Under the pieces are notes generated by a model. That model did not search any database. It saw nothing but the letters and a program-made list of their open reading frames with translations, and was not told the DNA's origin. Shown one piece after another: positions 21,274-31,534 of a stretch of DNA of 64,000 bases. The stretch spans positions 248,001 to 312,000 of the forward strand of contig JAGTXO010000025.1 of the NCBI GenBank assembly GCA_019448385.1, read 5' to 3'. The DNA comes from Diacronema lutheri (Eukaryota; Haptophyta; Pavlovophyceae; Pavlovales; Pavlovaceae). The stretch's first letter is position 1, and each line of letters starts with the position of its first letter. The translations under genes were made by a program, and so were the position numbers.

Positions 21274-21786
21274 TCACGACGCCGCATCCGCGACGGCGCC
21301 TTCCATCTCGAGAAGGCGGGCCAGGTCGCTCTTGCGCATGGCGCGTACAACCTCCTTCGCCTCGCCCGCGACTTCGGAGATGTCAATCGCGTCGAGCTTG
21401 AGGAGCTGGCGCGTGAAGAGCTCGGGGTGGACCTGCGCGCCCTCGCGCCGCTCCGCCTCAAGCGCGGCCGTCTCGGCACGGATCGCGGAGAGCTGCGCGA
21501 GCACATCCTTGATGTTTGGCATGTATGAGACCATCAACTTGTCTCGATTTTGCACGCCCACCGCCTCAAGCGTGGCGTCGTCGTCGACGAGCTTCTTGCC
21601 CCGGTAGACAAGCTTCCCCAGCAGGTGCTCGACGCCCGGCGGAGTTTCGTGGCCGTCATCCGCGACGAGCCGAGCCTTGAGTTCGCGCAGCGTCAAGTGC
21701 GCAGGCACGCGGCATTCTCGACGGGCTCCGTTCAAAACAACCGCCAGCGTGAGCTCGGCAGCCGCGGACGAGCTCTCGGCGTTCAT
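21274..21786 (-). CDS. Ubiquitin-like/BAG domain co-chaperone
   Basis: The protein is 170 aa from the ATG at 21786. Residues about 12-85 form a ubiquitin-like fold (LTLAVVLNGARRECRVP, LTLRELKARL, KLVYRGKKLVDDDATLEAVGV, DKLMV). Residues about 90-165 are a three-helix BAG-type segment (IKDVLAQLSAIRAETAALE, HPELFTRQLLKLDAIDISEV, AKEVVRAMRKSDLARLLEME). The combination is that of BAG1, a nucleotide-exchange factor for Hsp70 that links to the proteasome. The ATG lies 64 bp from the ATG of the divergent Sfi1-like gene. Confidence 0.85.
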   Translation of the reverse strand: MNAESSSAAAELTLAVVLNGARRECRVPAHLTLRELKARLVADDGHETPPGVEHLLGKLVYRGKKLVDDDATLEAVGVQNRDKLMVSYMPNIKDVLAQLSAIRAETAALEAERREGAQVHPELFTRQLLKLDAIDISEVAGEAKEVVRAMRKSDLARLLEMEGAVADAAS

Positions 21787-21850
21787 CGCGTCTCGATACG
21801 TCTGGTCAAACACGCTCTGCCGCCATCGGCGGTTACAAGACGGCGCCAAA

Positions 21851-24800
21851 ATGTCGTTTCGTTTGGGGATGGTCCTTGAGGAGGCCTTCCTCTGTGCGCT
21901 CACAAGCGCATTTGATTTCGCAGGGACAGGCACCGTGCCGCGCGACGAATGGCGGCGCTGCGCGAGCGCGCTCGGCCTCTCCATTGAAGAGGAGACGTGG
22001 TCGCGCTTCTCGGCCAAGCTCGACCCGACGGGCGCGGGCATGCTCGACCATTCGGCGCTGCGCGGCTACGGGATTGTCAGCGCGCAGATCGAGCCGCTTC
22101 TGCGCGTGATCGCGCGTGCGCTCGTCGCCGGACTCGAGGCGAGCACACGCATGCAAGCGCGTGTCGAGATGCTCGTCCACTGGCGCGAGCGCGAGCTTGC
22201 CAAGCAACGGCGGCTCGCGGGCTCCGAGCACCGTCGGCGGATCGCCGGCCGCGCGCTCGACGCGTGGCGGCAGGTAATCCTGCGCGCGCAGTTCGTGTCG
22301 CGCAAGGTGCTCGCCATCAGCACACAACGCGCCAGTGCGACCGCCACCAAATGCTTCCACGCGTGGCGCACCGTACGCGCCGACCGCGCGGCGCTCGTCC
22401 ACTTCATGCTCGAGCGGCTGCTCCTTGACGAGGCGCAGCAGCTGCAGCTGCGCCACCTGCGCGGCTGGCGGCAGCAGGTGCGCGACCCGGCTTTTGACGC
22501 AAAACGGTACACAAGTACTGCGCCGCAGCTCAACGTGTGGACCGCCGCGCTCGGTCACGACGTGGCTTACTGGCGGCGCAAGGCGACGCGCACGGCTTTC
22601 CTCGCGCTCTTGCGGCGTGCGCCCGCGCTGCGCAAGCGGCAGCGGCAGGCGGTGCGCGCGGTCTTCTGGCGTGGGCTGCGCACGTGGGTGCACGCCGTGC
22701 GCGCGCACACGGCTGGTCGCCGCCTCATTACCGCTTTTCGCCATCCGGCAGCGTTTGCGCGCGCGCGGCGCGGGCTGCGCGCCTTTGTCGCGCTGCGCGC
22801 GCGCGCGCGGCGGCTCCGCCAGCTGGGCGGCCGTCACCTGAGCGCGCTGCCCAAGTGGTGGTTGGGCAAGTGCCACCACTGGTGGCGCCGCTCGGCGCGC
22901 GCTCGCGCCTTCGTCGACGGCGTGCTCTCGCGCCTCGTCGCGACGATCGCGGGTGCGGCCGCAAGTGCTCTGCTCGGACGGTGGGCCGACCAAGTGCCTG
23001 GCGCGCTCGGTGCTGCGCGGAGCCGCGCGCTCCGGCGCGCGCTTGTTTCGGCGGAGGAGGCTGAGCTGCCATCGCTCTTCCGCACGTGGGCGGCGAGCGC
23101 GCGCTCCGTCCGGCTGCTTCAGCCCGCGCTGCTCGAGCACCGGTTTGCCGTCGCGGCCGCCGCATTTGAAGCGCTCCTCGAGCCCGCGCTGCGCAAGCGC
23201 GTGCGCGCCGCGCGCGCCGCCGCGGCGCGCCACTGGGCGCTGCTCGGGCCGGCGCGACTGGCGTACGGCGGGCTGGTGTTGCGCGTGCGACGGCAGCGGC
23301 GCAAGCGCGCGGCCGCCGCGCTGCGCCGCGCATCGCTTCTCGGCAAGGTGGTGGGCGAGTGGTCCAAGCTTTTCGCGCGTCACTATCACGGCACGATGGA
23401 CGAGCGGCTGTGGCTCGCGGAGGAGCGGCTGCGCATGCTCGCCGACTCAAAGTTGGACCGCGCGCGCTTTGCCGAGCTGCATCGCGCGTACGAGGCGCAG
23501 CGCGCCACGCTCGAGCAGCTGCTCGAGCAGCTCGTCGTGATGCGCGGCGCGGCCGCAGGCGCGGGCGCGGGCGCGGGGGGCATGCCAGATACGCTTGGCG
23601 GCGGCGGCGGCACGCTCGGCAGAAGCCGATCGGCGGCGCTGGACGATGCGCTCGCGGGCCTGCGCGCCAAGACGGACGAGCTTGCTGTGCTGTATGACGA
23701 AACTGTGCGCAGTCTGCATGCCAAGGCGGACGCTGCGACGTGCGCCAATTTGAACGCACGGCTCGGCGCCCAGGACGCCGAGCTCCGCTCGCACCGCGCG
23801 CTGCTCGAGGCGCTCGGCGCGCAGCTCGCGAACGCGCCATTCTTGAGTGCGGCTGGTGGCGCTAATGGCGACAGTTCATCCGTCGAGCTCGCGCGCGTGC
23901 GCCGGGCCGTCGCGTCGCTCGGCGACCAGCTGCGTGCTGCGCTCGACGGCGGCGCTCTCGCGCGCTCTGCCGCCGAGCGCGCGCGCGACGGCGCCTTCGC
24001 GCCAGCCGGAGCGGCAGGCGCGGTGCGCTGGACCCGGCCGCGTTCAGCAGGCGGGCGCATGCCGGCCGCCGCCGAGCGCGTCCAGACTTCGCCCCCGCGC
24101 TCGGCTCGCGTCGAGCGATCGTCTGACAAACTGGCACCGCCCATGTCGCTCGCGCACGTGCTCGGCACCGCCACCGGCTCGCCCAACGCGCAGCGTGTAG
24201 CGCACGATGGCGCGCTCAGTCTCGAGCCTGCCGTGAGCGTGCGCGCGACGCCGGACGGCGCCTCTCGCCCGCCTGCGTGGCCATTGCCGCTGCCGGAAAC
24301 GGCGGCGCTCACACCGGCCGCGCTATCATCGCTTGGCCCGCTCGCGACCAAGCTCGGCACGGAGGTGCGCCTTCCTGGCTCGGACGGGCGGCTCTACCGC
24401 GGGCGCACGGACGCATCTGCCAACGGGGGCACGCCAACGGTCGAATATTATGTCGTGCACGCGCCAGCCGCGGGGGTGGGTTGTGAGACGCTCACAACGC
24501 GGTGCGTGCTCGCGCGCGCTCGCAAGTCACGTTGCGCGCGCTGGCGCCACGCGCGCGTGCGCGCGCCGGCCCTCACTTGGCGCGCGGTGCGCCTCCCTTC
24601 ACCTCCCCCCTGCTCTCGTTGTGCTATGCGGCGTGGTGTGCAGGACGGTTTACTCGACCCTCGACCTCCTCGACGCAGGCGTGTCCTCGGCGCCGAATGC
24701 GCTGCCGCGGGATCGACGCGCGTGTGCGTCCGCGGCGCCGACGTGCCCGGCGATGGCCGCGCACGTGCAGTCGGGCGAGCTGCCACCGTCCGGCACGCTG

Positions 24801-25052
24801 GACGCAGGCGCGCAAAGCGCGACCGGCGTGCATGCGGCCACGACCGGCTGCGCCGTGCAGCAGCCCGCAACGGCGAGCGGGGCGGCGGTTCATCCTGCGG
24901 TCATACTGGCGCAGGTTGGCTCTCCGCTTCGCGAGGCTGCGCCACACGCCTCCCTCGCGGCTCGGCGCGGCCTGCCCCAACCGCAGCGAGGCCCAGTTGC
25001 GGCGAGCCCGGGAATTGGTCCGGCCGCGTCGCCGCGCAGCGGCGGAGACTGA
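21851..25052 (+). CDS. Sfi1-like W-repeat protein with EF-hand-like N-terminus and coiled coil
   Basis: Exons 21851-24501 and 24644-25052 (1019 aa); the 142-bp intron is GT-AG, phase 2. The first 75 residues hold two degenerate EF-hand-like loops (DFAGTGTVPRDE and DPTGAGMLDHSA), both missing the acid at loop position 3. From about residue 110 to 510 there are many spaced Trp-containing helices (ALDAWRQVILRA, CFHAWRTVRADR, HLRGWRQQV, GLRTWVHAV, ALLGRWADQV, LFRTWAASA), the pattern of centrin-binding Sfi1 repeats. A coiled coil follows (LEQLLEQLVVMRG, LAGLRAKTDELAVLYDE). The C-terminus is Ser/Ala-rich. A basal-body or centriole scaffold is inferred, which fits the IFT25 gene close by. Confidence 0.65.
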
Positions 25053-25084
25053 CGTTCGTCATTGACTCATTTTGCACTCGCCAC

Positions 25085-25627
25085 TTAAACGTCTGCGTCG
25101 TGAACGATCGGATCGCCCCACTGGTTGACGGCGCCAGGGGGCGCGGCATCAAAGGGTGAGGCGTCCGGGCCAGGTGCCATGCCGTGTGGCGGGGTCTCGT
25201 CGCCGACACCCACGGGGCGTGAGGACGGGCCCCGCCCGGCCGAGTGCCTCTTGAGCGACTCACGCACGTATTCTCCAAACGGCGTCGGCAAGCGCTGCAC
25301 GTCGTAGATCAGCTGCGGCGCGGTCGCGGGCAGAGCGGATGCGCCACCGATGATGAATGCTGCGACCGTGATAGCCTTGGACGCCGTGGGCAGAGGGCCG
25401 CGCGGCGCCGCGAGCCGCGCGCCGACGTAGGCGACGGCGGACGTCGCCACGCCCCACGAGAACGTCTGCACGCTGGCAAAGGCCCGCCAGCGGCTGATCG
25501 TCGCAAGATCGAGAGGTTGCATCTCAACGCGGCGCTCGTCCGCGAAACGGATCATGTCGCGTGCCACCTCGGCCTGCACGTTCATGACAAACTTGCCCTC
25601 GTTCTTCTTGGCGTCGTCCGCCGCCAT
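25085..25627 (-). CDS. Small membrane protein, unrecognised
   Basis: The protein is 180 aa from MAADDAKKNEGKF at 25627. An upstream in-frame ATG at 25660 overlaps the ATG of the divergent IFT25 gene and is less likely. A charged helix (VQAEVARDMIRFADERRVEM) precedes two hydrophobic segments, ASVQTFSWGVATSAVAYVGA and ITVAAFIIGGASALPAT. A soluble Pro/Gly-rich tail ends WGDPIVHDADV. I do not recognise the family. The ATG-to-ATG gap to IFT25 is only 31 bp. Confidence 0.6.
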   Translation of the reverse strand: MAADDAKKNEGKFVMNVQAEVARDMIRFADERRVEMQPLDLATISRWRAFASVQTFSWGVATSAVAYVGARLAAPRGPLPTASKAITVAAFIIGGASALPATAPQLIYDVQRLPTPFGEYVRESLKRHSAGRGPSSRPVGVGDETPPHGMAPGPDASPFDAAPPGAVNQWGDPIVHDADV

Positions 25628-25658
25628 CGTGGGTGATTGGCCGTTGGTGTGGGAGCCC

Positions 25659-26184
25659 ATGTCGGACAACCTCGCGAGTGCAGAGAATGGGGGCCAGGCG
25701 CTCATCGGTGCGCAGGCGGCGAGGCCCGCGCGCCAGCACGGCTCGCCCGCTCAGTCGTGGACGCGCTTGCGAGCGCGCCCTGCGCCTTGCGCCCGCGCGC
25801 TCGCGCGCAGCCACTTCGTGGGACCAGGCGCACCCGCCCGAGCATGCCATCGACGGCGACGACGCCACTTTTTGGGTCACTACCGGCATGTTCCCGCAAG
25901 AGCTGGTAGTGACGCTGCCGGCAAGCTCGGCGGTGGCGCGCGTGATGCTGCGCTCTGTCGGAATTCGGAGAATCTCGATCCACGCCTGCCCCACCGAGCA
26001 GCCCGGGGCATACGACACGGTGCTCCCCGAGACGGAGATTGCCGACGGGGCTGGCTCGCGGCAATCGGAGGTCTTCACCGTCAAGATGGAGGCGGTGCGG
26101 CACGTGAAGTTGGTCATCCACGCCGGGTGGGACCACTTTGTCGCCGTCAACGACATCAGGCTCGACGGCCGAAAGCTCGACTGA
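25659..26184 (+). CDS. IFT25: Intraflagellar transport protein 25 (IFT25/HSPB11)
   Basis: Exons 25659-25707 and 25811-26184 (140 aa; the human protein is 144 aa). The 103-bp GT-AG intron is phase 1. The join gives GGQALI-ATSWDQAHPPEHAIDG, which lines up with the human stretch ending ATSSDEKHPPENIIDG. DDATFWVTTGMFPQEL (human ETFWTTTGMFPQE) and the C-terminal HAGWDHFVAVNDI match the galactose-binding-like fold. IFT25 partners IFT27 in IFT-B and helps export cargo from the flagellum. Its presence implies a flagellated stage. Confidence 0.93.
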
Positions 26185-26362
26185 GCCACGCGCCACCCCG
26201 GCCAGCGAGCACGGCGGGAGGTGGCGACCAACTTCACGTCGTGACGACCAACTTCACGTGGCGCAAGCTCGATTTTTTCCTTTTTTTGGCCAGCGATGCA
26301 GCTAGTCGGCGCGTCCGCAATCGTTGCTGGCTGCTCAGCTTGCACGACGTAGAAATCGCGCA

Positions 26363-28054
26363 TCAAAATCTTCGCACCGGAACCTGCGTCGGCGCTCGCG
26401 GCAGATCGGCGTCGGGCGCCGCGCCGGCCGCCAGTGCGCACTCGTCGAGGATATGCTCGTAACGCGATGGGAGGTGGTCGCTGAACGCGAGCGGCGAAAT
26501 GCGAATGGTGCTGAACGCGTCGTTGGCGACGGCGCGCGCGACGCAGCTCGGGCCCGGCGCGGCGGGCGCAGGCGCGCGCGCGCCGTCGTCCACCGGCTTC
26601 TTGCGCCAGCGGCGCGAGAGCGTGTGGCCGTCCGCTCGCGCCGGAGCTCGGGCGCGCAGGTGGCAGATCCGCCCGGCGGGATACAACGCGCCCTCGAATA
26701 TGGCCGGGCCGCCTTCGCCCGCGTGCACGCGCAGCGGCGCGGCCGGCGCCTCGCGAGAGACGTTTGCGAGCGCAGCGCGCAGCTCCTGCTTGAACGAGCG
26801 CTCGCCCAGTTGCAGCTGCAGCTCGTCGGTCCCGGCGCCGGCCGAGCGCTCAGCGCCACTCGCGCCCCCGAGCCGACCGCCGTCGGCGCTCCAGTTGCCT
26901 GTCGCCCACTGCAGCACGCCGAGCCCGGACCGGACGAGCATCGCCTCGGTGCGCGCCGCGAGCCGCGCGGCGCGCGCTTCGAGGACGACGTACGCCGTTC
27001 TGCAGCTGCGGCCGAGCTGTTGTAGGGAGGCGATGCATAGCGAAGGCACCATGTCTGCGCCCGCCACGATCGACGTGACGATCTCCGACGCCTGCCGCGC
27101 CGAGTCGAGGTCGAGGACGGCGGGCGTCGCCATCGCGAACGCGCGCACGCGAACGGCGGCCGGCAGCGCGGCACGCAGCTCGATCGCGAGCAGCGCGGCT
27201 GTGCCGCCGCCGAGCGAGTGGCCGACGACGGTGACGCCGTGGCCGACGAAGCGCTCGCTCGCCAGCCACAGCTCCAGCCGCGGCAAGAGCAGCTCGTGCA
27301 GCGTGAGCGCGGCCTGGTGCATCCCCGAATGGACGAGCGCGCTCCGCCCGTCCGTCCTGCGAATCGACCGCGGCCACGCGCGCAGGTCGGCGGCGACGTC
27401 GAGTGGATGGCCGGTGCCGCGAATGGAGACGACCAGGTCGCGCATGTGCGCGTCCACTGCGACGAAGAAGGCGGGCAGATAGGAGGGCGCGGCCGTGGTC
27501 GCCCACTGCGCGAGCAGCAGCTCCGAGGCGCCGGTGTGCCGCATCGCGAGCCGCTCGTTCAGCTCGGCCGTGTCATCCGAGAGGGAGGAAGCGAGCACGT
27601 CGGGCAGGCTATGCGTGTTGGGCAGGAAGAGCGAGTTGAGCATCGCCCAACCGTACGACGCCGTCGAATAGCGCGCGAGCCGGCGCGCGTCGCGCAGCGT
27701 GCTTGGCGCGCATGGCCCGTCGTCGCGCCCGTCCGGCGGGGCCGCGTCCGACAGGTGCGGCTCGAGCAAACCAGACTCGAGAAGGACGAGGAGGCCTGTT
27801 GCGCGCTGCATCGCCGTGATGGAGTCCTTGTCGAGCATCACCTCGTCGACGACCGTCGCGATCTCGGTGAGGTCCGTCCTGAGCAGCTCCATCTCGGTGA
27901 GCACGTGCGCGACCGACGGCTGGCGCACCCACATGAGGTGCACGTCCGTCGCAAGGCAAATCTCGCGGATGAGCAATGCGGTGAAGAGGCACCCGACTGT
28001 GACGACGTAGCGCGGTCGCCTCCTCACCTGGGCGGCCCGCGCCTCTGCGCGCAT
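26363..28054 (-). CDS. Class 3 (diacylglycerol-lipase-like) lipase with N-terminal membrane helix
   Basis: Starting at the ATG 28054 gives 563 aa; the frame is open above this but without an ATG. Residues about 12-32 (YVVTVGCLFTALLIREICLA) form a membrane helix. The hydrolase core has the Lipase_3 pattern: RYSTASYGWAM, DLVVSIRGTG (oxyanion strand), then VTVVGHSLGGGTAALLAIEL with the nucleophile Ser near residue 280, and ADMVPSLC around the expected Asp. This matches sn-1-specific diacylglycerol lipases that free fatty acids from membrane lipid. The C-terminal 150 residues are basic and poorly conserved. The stop at 26363 is 178 bp from the convergent IFT25 stop. Confidence 0.82.
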   Translation of the reverse strand: MRAEARAAQVRRRPRYVVTVGCLFTALLIREICLATDVHLMWVRQPSVAHVLTEMELLRTDLTEIATVVDEVMLDKDSITAMQRATGLLVLLESGLLEPHLSDAAPPDGRDDGPCAPSTLRDARRLARYSTASYGWAMLNSLFLPNTHSLPDVLASSLSDDTAELNERLAMRHTGASELLLAQWATTAAPSYLPAFFVAVDAHMRDLVVSIRGTGHPLDVAADLRAWPRSIRRTDGRSALVHSGMHQAALTLHELLLPRLELWLASERFVGHGVTVVGHSLGGGTAALLAIELRAALPAAVRVRAFAMATPAVLDLDSARQASEIVTSIVAGADMVPSLCIASLQQLGRSCRTAYVVLEARAARLAARTEAMLVRSGLGVLQWATGNWSADGGRLGGASGAERSAGAGTDELQLQLGERSFKQELRAALANVSREAPAAPLRVHAGEGGPAIFEGALYPAGRICHLRARAPARADGHTLSRRWRKKPVDDGARAPAPAAPGPSCVARAVANDAFSTIRISPLAFSDHLPSRYEHILDECALAAGAAPDADLPRAPTQVPVRRF

Positions 28055-28371
28055 CGCCTCACGCCATTTTCGACCCAAGTCTTGTCCACGCTGTGCCCTG
28101 GACCTCGCCCCATTGATCTGAGTGAACACACTGTCGCTTCCTGTCGCTTCCGGGCGAGTCAGGGGCTCAGGGCCACGCGCCGCCGCCGCCGCCGCCGCGC
28201 CAGCAGCTGGCGCCGTCCACTGACGCCGCAGGCGTCCACGTCGGCCTGCGCGACATGGTTCGCCCGGCGCTGCGGCGGCGCCTGCCCGCCCGCCGCCTGT
28301 GCGCGCGCGAGCAGGTGCTGCGCGAGCCGCGTGTACGACGCCCGCGGCTCGTTGAAGCGCCTTTCCATCTC
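28055..28371. other. Intergenic stretch upstream of the lipase gene
   Basis: About 317 bp between the lipase ATG and the stop of the truncated nucleoside hydrolase. It contains an Ala/Arg-type GC-rich open frame in phase with the lipase and a short CTGTCGCTTC duplication near 28131-28150. I see no gene in it. Confidence 0.4.
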
Positions 28372-29163
28372 TCAGTGACAGCCCGTCGCGGCCCGCGTGA
28401 CGCACGCGACCAGCGCGCGCACGAATCGCTCGCCATCGACGTCGAGCAGCACGTGCACGCCGCGGGGCTGCGCGTCCCTGCCGCTCTCCTCGGCGAATGC
28501 TGCGCTCGCGGGCTGCGCGCGCCGGTCGCGCACCGTCATCCCATGGGCCGCGCCGAACGCCGCGGCGCCCGTCGCGCCGTACGCGGGCGTGAGAATCACG
28601 TCGACCCCGCGCACGACCACGCTCGTCGTAAAGAGCGTCGGGTCAACCGCGTAAGCGACCGGGTGCGCGTCGTGCGGAGGCGCACCGTCGCACGTGCCCG
28701 AGTAGGCGCAGTAGGCGCGCTGATACACGGTCCACGCGTCCGCGAGCGCGCGCGCGGAGCGGCTGCCCGCTGCGCGGATCTGCGCAATGTGCGACGCTCG
28801 GAGCATCGCCGACGGCGCCATCGTCACATCGAGCGGCGCGAGAACGAGCGGCGCAGCGACGGGCGCGGCAAATGCGGCGAGCACCGCGCGCGCAGCCGCG
28901 GCGTCGTGCAAAAAGTTGGCCTCGGCCAACGGCGACGCATTCCCGGGCACGCCGAGCGCGCCGCCCATCGCAACGAGCGCGGCGACGAGCGCGGGCAGCC
29001 GCGGCTCGAGCGCGATCGCGAGTGCGACACTTGTGAGCGGCGAAAAGCAGAGGACCTGCACGCGGCCGGGCTGCGCGCGCACGGTTTGCACGATGAACTC
29101 GGCAGCAGAACTCGGCAGCGAGGGTGCCGATGACGGCCGCGCGCCGCCGGCCGACTCGTGCGG
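28372..29163 (-). pseudogene. Inosine-uridine nucleoside hydrolase, 5'-truncated
   Basis: From about 29150 downward the frame reads AAEFIVQTVRAQPGRVQVL, PLTSVALAIALEP, MGGALGVPGNASPLAEANF, LHDAAAARAVLAAF, LAPLDVTM and PHDAHPVAYAVDPTLF, the middle and C-terminal two thirds of the nucleoside hydrolase family, with the substrate Asn/Glu (GN..AE.N) and catalytic His (HD) kept. The N-terminal catalytic metal site (DTDxGxDD) is absent. A stop lies in frame at 29164-29166, no ATG is present, and only about 180 bp remain before the cyclin gene, none of which encodes the motif. A 13-bp direct duplication sits near 29096-29122. I read this as a host gene that lost its 5' third, unless the assembly is at fault. 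Confidence 0.6.
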
Positions 29164-29344
29164 TCATGCCAAAGGCAGCGCACGCGCAAAATTTGAAACG
29201 AGTCCTATGGGCTATGATGGTGAAGTCACGCTCACGGCGCGCGCGAGGCACGACCATCAACCCCCCAGGCGGCGGTGGGGCGACTGTCGAGCAGGCTCGC
29301 ACGAGTCTACGGGGATACACAGTGCGGACGCCATTCTCCACCGT

Positions 29345-30946
29345 TCACTCGCTGATGTTTGGCAGGTTTGTGACATCGTCGCGCGGAGTGCCCGCGCCTG
29401 AGCCGTACGCCCCACTGGCCGTGTGGGAGCGCGCGCCGGCGGCGGGCTCCTTGCCCGCACTGCCGCCGCCGCCCGGCACGCGGCCCGGCAGGCCTGCCCT
29501 CGGCAAGGCCGTCCTCGACGAGAAGGAGCCCACGAAGGACGCGGACGACGACGACGAGCCGCTCGCGCCCGCGCCCGCGCCCGCGCCCGCGCTTGAGCCC
29601 GTCGAGTGGCGTGTGCACCCAAACGAGCCCTTGAACGAGCTCGCGCGTGCGGCCCCCGGGTCGGGCAGCGACATGCGACCTGCGCTCGCCGGCGAGCGTG
29701 CCTTGGGCGCGAGCCTAGCCGACCCCCTGAGCATGGTGAAGATGTCAAACCGCCGCCGGCCGTTCGCGCTCGGCGAAGCGGGCGCGGACGCGGCACCCTT
29801 GCCCATCGATTTGAACGAGGAGGAAATGGAAGGCAACGGCCGACGAGCTTTGTCGTCGGCCGCGCCGCTCGCGCTGGACCGCTCGCTCGACGCGGCCACG
29901 CCCGCATTGCGCGCGCTGTCGGCGCCCTGGGCTCGCCACGGCGCTGCAGGGACATCGGTGTGAGTCCGTGCACGATCAAACGGGCGAAACGACCTCGATT
30001 GGCCGCTGGAGAAGGATTTGGACTGGCCGTCGGCGTCGTCGTGGCTGCTGCGGCCAGCAGCAGCAGCACCACCACCACCGCCGCCGCCGCCTCCCCCTCC
30101 GCCCCGGCCGCCACCGTCAGCGACGGAGGACGCGCGGCCGCGGATCGCGCCGATCGCGTTGCCTGCCCCGCCGACAAACGGGATGCGCGGGCGCGGCCGA
30201 TTGGTGCGGATGTAGTCGGAGAAGGCCTTGAGCGAGTTGGTCAGCACGGGCGCGCGCGCGCGCGCGTTCGCCGAGAAGAGCTGCATGTGCAGCGCTTCGA
30301 CGTCAAGGTGATCCTTGGCCGTGCGCGTGAGCAGCGACAGCGAGCCATCGCGCTTGAGCCGGCCCCACGGGTCCTCCTCGAGGAGGTACACAAAGCTGAG
30401 GAACTCGGTCTCTGCGACAAACAGCCCGCTCGTGTTCATCATGAATCCGAGGAGCTCCACCTCCTTCTTGCGCAGCACCTTCGGCTGGATGCCGGTCACG
30501 ATCCCGACTGCTGGCAGCAGGTCGTCGTACGCGTCGTCGTTGGAGAACTTGTCGGCGAGGATCATGCAAGTGGAGAAGAGGAGAAGCAGACGCTGCGGTA
30601 GCAAATGCTGCGCTTGCTCCGCCTCGGGCACCGTCGCCAGGTAACGGCCAAGGTAGATGACCGAGTGGATGAGCGAGTCGGTCGCAATGTACTGCGCCGC
30701 GCGCGGCACGAACTGCATGTCGCTCGGCGCGTGACGGGCACCGTGGGTAGGCGAACCGGCGGTCGGCAAACTCACGAGCGCGTCGATCAGCGACTGCACT
30801 TGGTGCGGTACCTTTTTGATCCACTCCTTGAAGTGCTTGGACGACGCCTTTGCATCGACGTGCTGCCGTTTGGCCTCCTCGATCGCCTTACCCGCGGCCG
30901 ATTGGTCGTGAAGGCTCTGGGCGCGGTCGCGACTGCTCGCGTGCAT
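29345..30946 (-). CDS. Cyclin-box protein (PHO80-like) with long disordered tail
   Basis: The protein is 533 aa from the ATG at 30946; the upstream frame has no ATG. Residues about 60-210 form a cyclin box: KVPHQVQSLIDALVSLP, ATDSLIHSVIYLGRYLA, LPQRLLLLFSTCMILADKFSNDDAYDD, VLRKKEVELLGFMMNTSGLFV and ETEFLSFVYLLEE. The CMILADKFSNDDAYDD string is typical of cyclin_N/PHO80 helices 2-3. It would bind and activate a CDK partner, not identified here. The second half is Ser/Gly/Ala-rich, with a poly-Gly run near 30060-30110, and looks disordered with many possible phosphosites. Confidence 0.85.
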   Translation of the reverse strand: MHASSRDRAQSLHDQSAAGKAIEEAKRQHVDAKASSKHFKEWIKKVPHQVQSLIDALVSLPTAGSPTHGARHAPSDMQFVPRAAQYIATDSLIHSVIYLGRYLATVPEAEQAQHLLPQRLLLLFSTCMILADKFSNDDAYDDLLPAVGIVTGIQPKVLRKKEVELLGFMMNTSGLFVAETEFLSFVYLLEEDPWGRLKRDGSLSLLTRTAKDHLDVEALHMQLFSANARARAPVLTNSLKAFSDYIRTNRPRPRIPFVGGAGNAIGAIRGRASSVADGGGRGGGGGGGGGGGGAAAAGRSSHDDADGQSKSFSSGQSRSFRPFDRARTHTDVPAAPWRAQGADSARNAGVAASSERSSASGAADDKARRPLPSISSSFKSMGKGAASAPASPSANGRRRFDIFTMLRGSARLAPKARSPASAGRMSLPDPGAARASSFKGSFGCTRHSTGSSAGAGAGAGASGSSSSSASFVGSFSSRTALPRAGLPGRVPGGGGSAGKEPAAGARSHTASGAYGSGAGTPRDDVTNLPNISE

Positions 30947-31534
30947 CGCGTGCCCGCGCGCGCACGCCGGCCTGCGGCGCGAACGTGGGCTTCGGCCTAC
31001 ACGCCCCGCCCGCCCGCGCGGAAAGAGCCCCGCTGGGGAAAGTACTCTGATAATGGGGCGTGGGGGATGGGAATGATGAATACTCACATCAGGAAATCGG
31101 GATTACTGGAAATTTCCTTTTCTGTCGCATCACGTTGGGGCTTCTCGAGGACGAGCTGGCGGGATCACGGGTGTCGAGCGCGCGGTTCGCAGCGGGCAGC
31201 CGCTCTCCGCCCCGATGCGCATCTGATGCGGAATTCTGCTAGTCGAAGCCGCGCGCGCGCGCGCGAGCGGTATCAGCGCGCCTGCTCGCCGTCCTACGCG
31301 CCTCCGCACGGCTTGCTTCCGCTTCAAGCTTGATCGGCTGGCCGATCACAGGGCCGAGCGGCAAATCAAGCCTCGCCTCCGGCACGATCTACGCACAGAG
31401 GCAGTCGGATGCGCGCCCGCGGAGAGAGCGCGCGGACCACTCGCGCTGTTGCAAGTCGATTAGACGATTATCGAGACGATGACGGATAAGTCTTCTCGCC
31501 CCGCCGTTTTTGGAACTTGAAGCTGCTTTTCGCG
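30947..31534. promoter_or_regulatory. Divergent intergenic region, cyclin / plastid hibernation factor
   Basis: This is 588 bp between two ATGs facing away from each other, one of the longest gene-free stretches here. The part 31040-31140 is notably less GC-rich than its surroundings and may hold the core promoters. No gene, RNA or repeat is evident. Confidence 0.4.

Noticed and set aside
27218-28378. A 386-aa plus-strand frame over the lipase gene
   Set aside because: It is a shadow of the lipase, with no conserved segment.
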